Source: Straminergon stramineum
Taxonomy: Eukaryota > Streptophyta > Bryopsida > Hypnales > Calliergonaceae
Reading direction: 5' to 3'
DNA: 64,000 bases
NCBI GenBank assembly: GCA_963920665.1
Contig: OY987269.1
Location: forward strand, 3,536,501-3,600,500
The notes beneath the pieces were generated by a model, which was not told where the DNA came from, did no database searches, and saw nothing but the letters and a program-made list of their open reading frames with translations. Both the position numbers and the translations under genes were made by a program. This document shows, one piece after another, positions 48,688 to 59,555 of this stretch. Each line of letters starts with the position of its first letter. The first letter of the stretch is position 1.

Positions 48688-49871
48688 CAAGTGGCACTTA
48701 TAAGATGCCTGATTGTGGCTGGTGGTCTTGAATTTGTCATTTGCAATGAAATTCCTTTTCATTTTATTTGTTTAAGAAAAAAAATGGCCAGATTAATTTA
48801 GGGAGTTCAATATTCAATTTTCCTTAAGTCCATTAACTTAATTGTATGTCAGTCAGTTGTCGGTTGTCGGCTGTAGATTAGCTATCGGTTTTGGATATGC
48901 CTACCTTAAATTAAATTATTAATTATTGTAGAGTGTAGACTGTAGATGGAAGAGCCCTACAGTGGTATCTTGAGCATCTCTTTCTTGGTCACTGGAACTC
49001 TCTAATAAGGCATACGACCCATTTCCAACCACTTAAGCAATTACTCATATATAGAGCATGGGATTCTCAAGTGGGGAAATTTTCCTGTGTACAGAAATAG
49101 AGTTGGGAAGGATTCCACATTTTTCCAAAATTTTATTTTTCTAAACATAATTACTATGGATTTCTTAGCTCAAGATTCTGTTCAACCCATATAATTGGTC
49201 ATATAGATTTTCCTATATCCAACCAAGGGCTGGTCACAAAATTGACCAAGGACTAGTTGCAATATTGACAATCTTGTAGCCAATCATAATGTGCCACAAC
49301 TACATTGGAAATTATGCTATAATTAATCACCACTCCTAACTACTTGATTCGAAAGAAAAATAGTTCACATGGCAGAAATGGGGAGTGATTGGAAAGGGGT
49401 AGCCTCCTATAAGTAAGGAAGATATTCTCCCATCCAGCGTCTGCTAACTCCTAACTAAGCTTATCTTACTGTAAATTCCATTGATGGGGTAAATGACATT
49501 GTACAGTACAAGCTACACTATTATTTATATTTCTATTACTTCAACCTCATCATGTCGGTTAGCATACGCAGCTTAAATTATTCCATCAGGCTCGCTGAAT
49601 CAATTAAATATGGTAGAATCACCTATGACCAGCCCGGCTCCATGGTCAATACATAGGTAATGGGAAATTCAACAAAGAGATGATTGATAAGTAACCATTA
49701 GTTTCTTGGTTTCCCACCATCTTCTATCCATGACTATTATGACATATGTGTTTTGTTTTGAGAGTCAAATTCGCCTTTAGATGAGCAGTGATGGAAAAAT
49801 CTAACTTATGTGTTGGGAATGGGTGTAAATTAGGCCAACTTTTGGCTTCTAAAATTCATAACAATTTGAAT
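48688..49871. other. Intergenic with dispersed repeat R2
   Basis: 49018-49190 is the inverted partner of repeat R2 at 25735-25905. Near 48851-48890 there is a short CGGTTGTCGGCTGTAGA-type duplication. No gene is seen. Confidence 0.45.
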
Positions 49872-50109
49872 TTAACCCTTACAAGACGGACTGGTGACCA
49901 TGAAAATCCTCCCTTTTGGAATTGTGTGACATCATCTACTATAAAAAGATCAAAAATAGTCATTGGAGGCCAAAGTACTATAGAAGATCTCCCCTTTCCA
50001 CATAAAATTCGAAGGATGAATAGTTGCAATTCTGTCCTATATAGAGAGATTCTTTGTCATTCACCCATTCATTAGACACAAAATGTTCACTTCGACGTTT
50101 AAGGGTTAA
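49872..50109. mobile_element. TTAA-flanked MITE, family I copy 4 (238 bp)
   Basis: Begins TTAACCCTTACAAGACGGAC and ends CGACGTTTAAGGGTTAA. The family I interior is intact (TGTGACATCATCTACTAT, GGATGAATAGTTGCAATTCTG, GATTCTTTGTCATTCA). One of the best-preserved copies. Confidence 0.8.
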
Positions 50110-51240
50110 AGAAAAAAATTATGAAAATTTGACAACGCCCCATCATTTCTATCTCTCTACAGGGCAAAAAATAAAAAATACCTTCTACTCCACTCCAGAT
50201 CATGCACAAAATGCTTCAGCGGCTGGTAATGGGTGGTTCTACTATACATATTTCCATTTTGAGTTGGATAAGAGGGAAACTGCTCTGGCCTGCTGCTAAC
50301 GTAAACTGCTAAAACAGATTTGTGGTTATCTAGAAAACCAATAAACTCAAGTACAATTTAAGAATATCAAGTAACTGTCCTGGAATATGCGGCTCCCAAT
50401 GTCAATGCTGCCGTAAACGACAGGATCGTGCCCCGACAGCTTATATGTGCAATAAATTAAAATCGTCTACTAGATAAGTGAGTGCAGAACTGCAGATAAG
50501 TGATTGCAGTGCAGGTGATTAATTCTAAGTTAAGAGTGGTACCTCATGCCATGCTAAGTGGTAGGAACAAATGAAGACAGGTCGTGGGAAATTTGTTGTA
50601 AGACTTACATTTCGTACAGAATGGAATGCGCTGCTCGTCACGCTTGTAGTATTTCGATGTCCATAAGTTCACTCTAATAAGACACAAAACAAAGAAATCG
50701 TTCTTGGCAATGATGTTTTGGGAATCGACATGCGATGGTAAAAAGTCATTCAGAGGGAGAAAAACAGAACTTTTGACATCATCTTCAATGCACAACAAAC
50801 TTTGAAAATAGATTTCCAATGGTTGTATATATCGTATAGCTTCAGATAAGCCTTATATGAAAAAGCTCAAACCAACAGTATGCATAATGCTATAAGCAAA
50901 ATGCTGTACACTTGGACCTCGGGAAGTTGTCTGTACTCAATCTACAAAATAATTTACAATTTCCCCAAACCTGGTACAAAATGTTCTATAGACAATGACC
51001 ATAAAATCCGTTCCACATTGTCTACCAAACAGCACTATCGTATATTAGATACAGCGCAATAATTAGATTGATTCTACCGGCATGCTAACGACTGCACCGG
51101 GCTCACAAGACACCGCCATTCTGCATAGTTAATAAATAGTACCCCCCTCCCAAGTACCACTATAATCACATACATCTCCGTAAATTTACAGGCTGAGCAT
51201 GGGACACGAAATGAGAGGAGGTTGCTGGACCCCTGTACAC

Positions 51241-52739
51241 CTAGTGGTGTGGCGGAACAGGAAAATTATGGTACCCTAAATTGCCATGTGCCGCTTGCTG
51301 CTTCAAGAGTTGCTGCGAGTCGACCTGTTCAGACAAACAGGTGGTGAGTGAATGAAGTGACATTAGAAACGGGATTAGAAAAGATACAACCGTCAAGGAG
51401 CACTAGTCATTCTATACAAAATCCGTGCATTGACAGACACGTATATTGATATATTAGACAGATGAAACGAAAATGCAAGTCATGGATAATCACCTTAAAC
51501 ATCGAGCCGCACATTTGACCTTGACTGTCAATTCTAGGCACTGGTTTTAGAGGAGTCGACGGATGCGCGTAGCTGCACAAACCTCCTGAGCTTGAGAAGT
51601 AACAACCTGCACGTCCATCACCAAGACAGATTGAGAATATAACCGACGAAATAATTCTCATCAACCTTGATCTCAAAGGTAACGTGACATTGGTACATTC
51701 GTAAAATTCGTGACAATTGATTGAAAAATACCTTGGGGAAAGGGAGCAAATGACTTCCCACACCCTTGCTTCAGAAGTTTCGCATCGTCAGAAAATGCCG
51801 TCGTTCCATCCGCAGCAATTCCCCAATAGAAAGGCACCTTGCCATGTGGATCCTGCAGATATATATATTTCAGTCAGATATCCCCACAAAATCGAACGAG
51901 TCGAATGAGGTTCTTGCACCGCTAATCACCATTCCGCCAATCACATCTGGTCATCATCGAACCAATGCACAAATGACTGTTTCAATGCGATATAGAAAAA
52001 GACAAAATTGAACAGTTCGAGAAACAAGCTACTCACACAAGCGACGAGAAGTGTCTTCGTTTTATTGTCGTAGAGCACAAACGCAAATGAACCGGACAAG
52101 TCTTGAATGACTTGATCCGCGGAGTAGGGACCACGATCACGCAGAACCCGGTACATCTCTGTGATAAGCACGACCTCATTGATCTTCTTCGACAGTCCAT
52201 ACATTTGTCTCAGATGCGGTAGGTTGTCCAACATCCCCACGAACATGCAGTAAACATCATCCACAGATGAAAAAGTTCTGCAATACGAAAAATTTACATC
52301 AGAAACAAACCTTCATTTTTAATATATATCAAACGTCAAAGGTTAGCATGTGCTATCTACGATGCAATTTCCAGTAATAATGATAGAAACTTGTAATTTC
52401 AATCTGTGCAAATTGCGAGGAAAGCAAAGTAACACTGTAATCCTGAAAGAAACATGACGGCATATGCTGAGGTCATCTCAGCTACCAAAAGCAAGCAAAC
52501 AGAAATAGGACGGAAACAAGGAAGCTTCTAACAAACCTCGGTCGTAACAGGGCCTGTTGTGAATGAGTGAAGGCCATGAAACTGTCTCCGCCAAAATGCA
52601 TGGCTATCGACTCTGGATAGGACTTCTTGTACGCGGTCAAGATCTCGTCGCCATGGCATCGGCTATCAGGGCTCGAGCCCTCAGGAGCAACCAGTTCGGC
52701 CGGAGCTTTGGCCACCGACTTGTGAACCACAGCCAACAT
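51241..52739 (-). CDS. YGL/LRDR-motif 'aluminium-induced' protein (TSJT1/AILP1 family, DUF3700)
   Basis: Five exons on the minus strand: 52537-52739, 52037-52277, 51732-51852, 51494-51606 and 51241-51324; phases agree, 253 residues, close to the family's usual 230-255. The start MLAVVHKSVAKAPAEL fits family members, whose mature protein begins just after Met as in class II glutamine amidotransferases, although the usual catalytic Cys-2 is Leu here. The defining motifs are present: QMYGLSKKINE (YGL) and YRVLRDRGPYSADQV (LRDR). LSGSFAFVLYDNKTKTLLVA is the conserved Ntn-fold strand, followed by PFYWGIAADGTTAFSDDAK and GKSFAPFPQGCYFSSSGGL. The last exon gives a His/Pro tail. Members respond to aluminium, auxin and other stress; their biochemical activity is not established. 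Confidence 0.93.
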
Positions 52740-53640
52740 CTTGAACCTCTACTTCTTTCACTTGAAAAGTCTTAAAACGATCTCGAAGCCGAGATCCGCA
52801 ACGCAACACCAGCAACTCTGTTTCCGCTCGACGGTCAAACTTCCCCCTGAACAACAGTTTCCAGAACGCCACACAGCTATACACCCACAGATAATTCACA
52901 CACACCTGCTGTACATCAAAAGAAACAAATTAGCAATCCAAACAACGATATACCGCAAACGCAAACGCAAACGCACTAAACACGAAGTCACCTCAAAACC
53001 ACGAAACTCCAATAATCATCATCAAAAAGACTCCTGACACTCAACCGCAATTCCATCACACATCTCCTAAACTTGAAACACAAATACAATCCACAACAAC
53101 GATCCGAAGACCGATCCACAATGTGCATTATTGCAGCAGCACAACGCCAAATGAAATCGGGAATGAAGTAACTAACTCCCAAGAATACGCGTCCTAAACG
53201 CACCTACAACCAAATTCTCGAGGATACACTACCCCCACAATAACTACAATCAAGATCCAAGACACCATTCTTGCATCCCAAAACCAGAACACACGAACAC
53301 GTTCATGAAGTCTACCTCAATAACTGAACTACAGGACTACCTCACAAGAAAACGTAACCTCCACCAAACGCCAACAAAACCGAACCTCCGAAGCTCAATT
53401 TCGACAACCAAATGCACGAAGCAGCAATAAATACCTTACGAAAGACTGAGAAACCCAACGCCACTGTTCGATTAGAGGAAAACGCTGGAGTGCCAAGAGC
53501 GAAGATTAGAAGGTTTAAACAATGCTGGGGAGCTCCATTTGTAGGCCTGAAAAGGGAAGAAGTGATGACTGCGGGAAGGGACTGAATCGCGGGTCGGGTC
53601 AGGTCGGGTCGGGTCGGGACGGGTCGGGTGGGGAGGAGGG
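52740..53640 (-). promoter_or_regulatory. Leader and GC-rich promoter region of the YGL/LRDR gene
   Basis: Upstream of the start at 52739, the first ~750 bp are C/A-rich with a small CGCAAA repeat (52957-52977). At 53587-53640 there is a GC-rich (GGGTC)n tract within a CpG-rich stretch reaching about 53990, unlike the AT-rich surroundings. This looks like a promoter or CpG-dense regulatory region; an untranslated first exon is possible but not seen. Confidence 0.4.
53594..53632. repeat. GGGTC pentanucleotide repeat
   Basis: Imperfect array of about eight GGGTC/AGGTC/GGGAC units. All cytosines on one strand lie in CpG or CpC context. The reading frame through it (53522-53770) is a low-complexity chance ORF. 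Confidence 0.75.
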
Positions 53641-54105
53641 CGGGCGCAGGTGGATTAGGACGCCCGGCCCCGCCTGCGTCATTTGTTTGTCAGTTTTGGA
53701 TAGGCCCTCCAGGTCACCGGATTCAGCGCCAAGCGGTGTTTCAATTGATACCCGCCAAGGTCCGCCATGATGATGGTCCGTCGGTCGGTTATCGGGTTCT
53801 GTTGATGACTTCGCCACGCGGACGAAACTGCGACGACATGCAGGGCGAAGATTTTATCGTTCCCTGCGTAGGCGTAGTAAACGTACGTCCTCTGCCGTTC
53901 CGTCGGCGTGATCTTCGTTGGTTCAGGGATGCCTGGGCCAATTATTGCACGTGTCACTGCTGGACTGGACGGATGAGGTCGAAACCCTGAAAGGTGGGCG
54001 GGGCCTAGGACCACGTTTTCAAACTTCAAAGTCCTTGCTTTCTACATGCCCCAATTTGGGAAGAGAGATAAACAACTTTAAGAGTTTTACTAAGACCCCC
54101 ATAAC

Positions 54106-54333
54106 TTAACCCATAATCGACTTAGGGGATGTTTTTTGTCCAAGGAATGACAAGAAATTATCTTGTGTAGGACAACAATGCAACTTTTCATCCTTGGAAT
54201 TAGGGGTGGAAAGGGGAGGTCTTCTACAATAGTTTGACTTCCAATGAATATATATATTTTTTTAAAGTAGATGATGTCACACATTCCAAAAGAGTTGATT
54301 TCCACACTCACTAGACCGGCATTTAAGGGTAAA
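54106..54333. mobile_element. Family I MITE copy 5, inverted (~228 bp)
   Basis: Begins CTTAACCCATAATCGACTTA at the decayed right end and finishes CCGGCATTTAAGGGTAAA (TTAA mutated to TAAA). The interior is the reverse complement of copies 1-4. Confidence 0.75.
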
Positions 54334-54349
54334 CCCTTAAACAACAAAC

Positions 54350-54568
54350 TTAATCCTTAGGACATTTTGTGTCTAATGGATGGCAAAGAATCTTCCTATA
54401 TAGGACAAATTTTCAATTGTTCATCCATGGAATTTTGTGCAAAAAGGAGAGATCTTGCATAGTAGTTTGACCTCCAATGAACATTTTTTTTTTTTTTTAA
54501 ATAGATGATGTCACATGGTTCCAAAAGCAATGATTTCCATGGTCACTAGTTTGTCCTTTAAGGGTTAA
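54350..54568. mobile_element. Family I MITE copy 6, inverted (~219 bp)
   Basis: Begins TTAATCCTTAGGACATTTTG and ends GTCCTTTAAGGGTTAA. Same orientation as copy 5 and only 16 bp away; between them is AACCCTTAAACAACAAAC, which looks like another family terminus. Confidence 0.75.
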
Positions 54569-56051
54569 GGGCATGTTCATTTTGCTATTAGTATTTAAAG
54601 TATTTTTTAAATATTTTATTTAGGCATTTTGAAGAAGGTTTGGTTTGTGTGGTGAGATTTTTAGAGTGAATTGGTAGTAATGTATATGTTTGCTACTAAT
54701 AGATTTTATATACAAATGGTGCAACATTTTTTTTCTAGAAGACAATGATCCCTCTATTGTCTTCACTTCATTCAAGAAGATATAGAAGGACATTGCAATA
54801 GAGGGGTTTTTTGTGGGATTTGACAAAATTTTGCTAGAAGAAAAAAAAATGGGATGTGATTTTTCTAGTACAATGATTTGTGATTTGGGAATTTGTATTT
54901 TGTGAAAAAATATAGGTGTAATTGTAGTGTGAATATTCATAGTAGGTTTGTGATACTAGGAGGTGGTTGATTGTTTTTAATGAGTCTTTTATTGAGAAGG
55001 ATGTAAGTGGGGTCTTTTATGGCAATGTTGTTAATTTTATTTTGAGGATGTTTGATTGTATTTTTAGGTTTCTGAGAGTGGTGTGTAGCATGCTTAGTGA
55101 TGGGGTCTATAGTTCTTCAAGCTCCTGCATTGAGAACAAAGATTGAAGGTTTGTAGATTCCATCATTGTGGATTTTTGTATTTAGAACAAAAAAATGATA
55201 ATTAAAATAATCCCAGTTTGCAATTCTATATAAAATGGAGTTTTGTATATAAATAATTTTCAAAGATGGAATCACATGTCTTCTATTAAATCATGATAAA
55301 TTCAATTTTTTTTGTGAGAATGAAAATTACTGGGAATTCTTGAATTAAAAAAAAATCACATCAAATACAAAAAATGGTAAAAAATTTTAAATTTTCTCTA
55401 GTGGTGTATATTATTGTGTATGGAACATCATGGTGCAAATCATTTATCCATGTCCTTATAAGATTAGAAAATTGATACTCCATAGTTAGTGGCCTAAAGT
55501 TCAAATTGCAATGTATCATTGAATTTTAGAAAAATTTATATTAGAGTAAAAAATAGATTTGATTACCTTTATTTCAATAGTTGAATTCAAATTAAAAAAA
55601 TGAAGAATCTTTATTTCAATTTCAACTAAAATTCAAATCAACAATAGGAGGTACCTATTTTGAAAATATGTTGGTACACCTACAAACAACATATTGAAAT
55701 TTCTTGACTTATTCACATGGGATCCAAATAATGCAAGCTAAAGTGCATTGAAATCCTCTTTGAAGTGCCAAGAAGATCCAATAAAAATTATATGTATTTT
55801 ATATTAATAAATATGCTTAGTTGCTAATATTATTAATTATAAATTTTCTTTTTTAAGTCCAACAAGAAATATTGAAAGTCTTATTATAGAGGAACATAGG
55901 TTCACTTTACACTTGAGACCAAGAGAAGAAAATTAAAAAAATTTGAGCACTTCCATTTATACCCAAGAGTCTTAGTATTAGTATTCATTGGGAAATTATG
56001 AATGATTTCAAGAGCGTCTAGTAGATGTACTTGAAATAGATAAAGTACATC
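54569..56051. other. AT-rich intergenic, no gene seen
   Basis: Very A/T-rich with poly-A and poly-T runs. A short inverted match TTCTAGAAGA/TCTAGTACAA is not meaningful. No gene. Confidence 0.5.
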
Positions 56052-56489
56052 TAAGGGCCACTTCACACTATGGCACAAGGTCGAGAGTCCATCGGTCTTA
56101 GCCAATCAGATTTCAGAGACCCAAGACTTTGGCCTCTTGGCCCTTCACACAAGGTGGCACAATCCAAAGTCCGTTGCCTTGATGACAACCTACATGGCAT
56201 CGAAACGCTTACATGGCGACGGACTCTCGATCAGAATTTGGGTCTCCATTTTTGGCCGGCCCAAACTCTGATCGAGAGTCTGTCGATTTTTTTTTTTTTT
56301 AAATCAAAAAAATCAAAAACTAACAAGATCTTTGCCGTTAGATTAGAAGGACTGTTTTCCGCAAGGCAAAAAGGAGGATGCACCTTCTTCTTCTTCTTCT
56401 CTCTTTTTTGTGCGTCTTGGTAGAAGCCGCTCTTGTTTTTGCAGTTCTTTGTGTGTATTGGCTCTCTAATTTTTTTGCAAGTAGGAAAG

Positions 56490-57745
56490 ATGGACAATTT
56501 TTCTGAAAACCCTTTCTTTTGTAGCCAACCACCTTTGATGGGGGTGGAAATTTTTTTGACTCCAAGTTCTTATGGAGCATTTCAACCTTTTTCATCTAAT
56601 GTTGGAGGAAAAAGAGTAGAAGAGAGTCATGAGACAAATGTGGAAAGGGTAGAAGAGAGGGTTGTTGAGGGAGGAGATTGTGAGATTATAGGATCCTCCA
56701 AAAAGAGAGTTGCTCCCAAGCAAAAGGCTATTCCGAAGAAAAAAAAACTTCGAAGAAGAAGGCTGCAGTGAAAATTGAAGGGGAAGAGGTGAATCGAATG
56801 TGGGAGGAATCCGAGGTGCTTCAGCTGATTGCATTGAAGGGGGAGCCAGAATTTGTGAGAAATGGCAAAAAACAGGGTAAGAATTTTCTCCCCTAAGTTA
56901 GGGTTTCTATAAAAATGTTCGGATTGAGGATTATTAGGGGCCTAAAGGCCTTTGCCTTTGCTGTTGCCGCTCGCCCGTGCCTAGCCACCACGGCCCTCCT
57001 TTCCCCCCATTGCACATGTAAATTGGATGTCGCAAGTGGGATTTGAGCCCTAGTCTCCACCTTCACAATGGTGAGACTTTGCATGAATGATTTGTAAAGA
57101 CCCTCCACCTACTTCTCCCCGGTGATCATTGCCACCTTCTTTTCTCATTTATAACTTATATGGTCTTTGTTTGACAATGAGAGCTTGTGCTGTGATAGTT
57201 CTTTCAATGCCATTTTTGACTCCAAATCATGTTTTTTTAATCTTTTGCTTGTAGGAATTGACTCTTGGGTGAGGCTTCATGCTAGAATGGTTGTTATACT
57301 ACCAAATTTCAACCACAGTGCTGTGGCATGCTGTAAGAAGTTCAAGTCCATTTTTGATGCTTACAAGGAAGACAAGATGGCCAATAGTATTTCGGGCAAT
57401 AATCGGCAAGAGAGCAAATTCTATGATGCTCTAGATGAGTGGTATCACCAAGCCAGACAAGTCATGAAGCACATTTCAGCTACAACCACAGATAATGTAC
57501 AAATCCAAACCAATTTGGCCCCAAATGAGGAGAGTGCACCAACATCAACAAGCGTTGCTACACCATCATCAACAACCGCTTCTACACCAACATCAAAAGG
57601 TAAACAAAACTTTCAGGATAGAGCCATTGACATCTTCGAAAAAATGGCAGAAACTAGCACAGGTTTGATGAAAAACTTTGAAAGAACAAATGAGTTGCTA
57701 GAAAGAGTAGACTACCAATTTAATTGTTTGATCAATAAGCTCTAG
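56490..57745 (+). pseudogene. Harbinger Myb/SANT-like (trihelix) protein, frameshifted
   Basis: Two exons, 56490-56876 and 57255-57745, split by a GT..AG intron. The N-terminal part is Ser/Lys-rich. Exon 1 ends with the first half of a Myb/SANT-like domain (RMWEESEVLQLIALK), exon 2 with the rest: GIDSWVRLHARM, CCKKFKSIFDAYKED, SGNNRQESKFYDALDEWY, then a Thr/Ser linker and a C-terminal amphipathic helix. In Harbinger elements this partner brings the transposase to the ends and into the nucleus. The frame breaks at a nine-A run (56739-56747): one A lost or two gained accounts for it. The ORF as read stops at 56771. The intron (56930-57110) has a GC-richer segment with a GGCTCAAATCCC B-box-like motif on minus. 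Confidence 0.8.
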
Positions 57746-57756
57746 ATTTTTTTAGG

Positions 57757-59169
57757 CTACTCTTCATTGTCACTACAATCATCATCATTGTAGGCACAAT
57801 TTTCCCATTGAATGTCTGAATTTCTGGCCAAATGACTTTTGTAAAAAGTCTTGGCTAGTAATAGATGAATTCGAGTAGAATCAGCTAACATACTCTTCAT
57901 TTTCTCTTGGCACTTTTTCTTTGTTTCTTCACAAGCAGGATTCTCCTCATTTTCGATTTCTTCTTCTTGTTCCGGTTCTATGAATGGAGTCTCTTCACCT
58001 TGTGGATTTCCCTTTTGTAGTTCCCTCATTTCCCTTAATGATGATTCTAGGGAATGAAACATATTCGTTTCTTGCATTTTCCCTAAGGCCATATTTGCTT
58101 TAGATTGCAACTATTTTTCTACTTCTTTTGTCCAATCCATAGAAAACTTATCATTCTCTAGAATGCATAGATTGTGAAGGCACAAAGAAGCTATAACAAT
58201 ATCAGGCACATTTTGAAGTGGCATGTCGATTCTTTTCAATAATATACGCCATCTTCCTTTAAGAACTCCAAATGCTCTTTCCACAGCCATACGAGTGCTC
58301 GATTGAATAAAATTCCAATGTGCTTTACTTCTTGGCAATCCTTCTTTTTCACCCTTGAATGGTGAATAAAACCAAGGCCTCATAGGATATGCAGCATCAC
58401 CAATAAATCTATAAGGTAGAAACGCACCTTTCATAGTCCTTCTTTCAATTTCTGATTTCTAAAATAAAGCCCAATCGTGAATCCGTCCAGCCCATCCAAA
58501 ATCATAATCCCAAAATTTGCAATCGGCATCTACAACTCCTTATAGTAAACATGAATAATATCCCTTTCGGCAATAATATAATACAGGGTCATGAGAAGGT
58601 GCCATAATAGGGATATGGCTACCATCTATTGCTCCTATAATAAGCGGAATGCCGTGGAGTGCTTCATAACCGTTTGCTATTTGCTTCATCCAAGCAAGAC
58701 TTGGTTTCTTAAAAACCAATGGTCTCAAATGAATCCTAATAGCTTCACAACATTCCCTCACAATGATGGAAGCTGTACTCAATCCAATGCCAAATAAATC
58801 AGCAATCATTTGCAAAGAATTACATGTTCCTAATCGAGAAAGAGTTATTGCCATCCTTCACTCCACACTAATACTTGCCCTAAGATGTGTGTCCTTCTTC
58901 TTCAAAACAGGCCCTAAAAGAGTACATAAATATTGAAATGTAGATGTACTCACCCTCATTCGCTTCCGAAAATCATGATCTGAAAATGACCCCATAAGTG
59001 TATGCTCCAAGAAACCTCCATATCTTTGAAATTGCCAACAATTCCTTCGAGAATTCACCCTCCGTCTTTGGGCAATAAAAATTTCCATCATCATCATTTG
59101 TGCATTTTGTTGAAATATTGCAAGTTTTTGCAATGCCAAAATGCCCACAATGACGTACTTCATGACCAT
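57757..59169 (-). pseudogene. Harbinger DDE transposase with four in-frame stops
   Basis: A single minus-strand frame of 471 codons, with no frameshift, is interrupted by stops at 58858-58860, 58540-58542, near 58459 and at 58111-58113. Between them the PIF/Harbinger transposase (DDE_Tnp_4) is clear: an N-terminal helix-turn-helix-like part (NSLQMIADLFGIGLSTASII), first Asp in IIGAIDGSHIPI, second Asp in RFIGDAAYPMRPW and catalytic Glu in STRMAVERAFGVLKGRWRIL, then ASLCLHNLC and an acidic tail. Each stop is one transition from an expected codon: TGA from TGG or CGA, TAA from CAA (before GVVDAD), TAG from CAG (after DWALF) and TAG from CAG (after KEVEK). It starts at one of several Met codons near 59169-59090. 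Confidence 0.88.
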
Positions 59170-59555
59170 GAAAACTGAAAGTAGTACAAGAATGCGTTCC
59201 TTTCTAGAATCCCTGGTTAAAGAAGGTGAAATGGAAATTACAGAAATTGGATGGACTATTCAAGTGAAGAGACATGGATACAAGCCAAACAAATGGTATG
59301 GGTTTGGACTTTCAACTTGGCCTTTGGAGGCTTCATACTATGGCCGACCAAGTTGAGAGGCCATGGGAGTTCATTGGTTTGGGCTTGGACTTTGGCCTTT
59401 GGCCTTTGGAGGCTTCACACTATGACTGGCCGAAAGCTCCAATTCCTAGTTTCTTGGGCCTATTTATTGCTCATTTCCTTGGACTCTCACCAAAGTTTAG
59501 CCACTCAATCCCACGGCCTCTCGACTTGGATGGCCATAGTGTGAAGAGGCCCTAA

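Larger units (their letters stand above)
56055..59552. mobile_element. PIF/Harbinger DNA transposon, 3498 bp, with both genes
   Basis: Ends are GGGCCACTTCACACTATGGC at 56055-56074 and, reversed, GGGCCTCTTCACACTATGGC at 59533-59552 (19 of 20 match). A TAA target duplication lies at 56052-56054 and 59553-59555, as expected for PIF/Harbinger. Subterminal variants of CTTCACACTATGGC recur inside the right end near 59330-59350 and 59410-59430, possible transposase-binding sites. Inside are the usual two genes, converging: a Myb/SANT-like protein on plus and a DDE transposase on minus, with only 11 bp between their stop codons. Both are disabled, so it is a complete-length but dead element. Confidence 0.93.

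Noticed and set aside
53522..53990. Overlapping ORFs of 82-120 codons near 53.5-54.0 kb
   Set aside because: Open on both strands because of GC-rich low-complexity sequence; no family resemblance.
57030..57060. B-box-like GGCTCAAATCCC inside the Harbinger intron (minus)
   Set aside because: No A-box, tail or target duplication was found, so I do not call a SINE or tRNA here.
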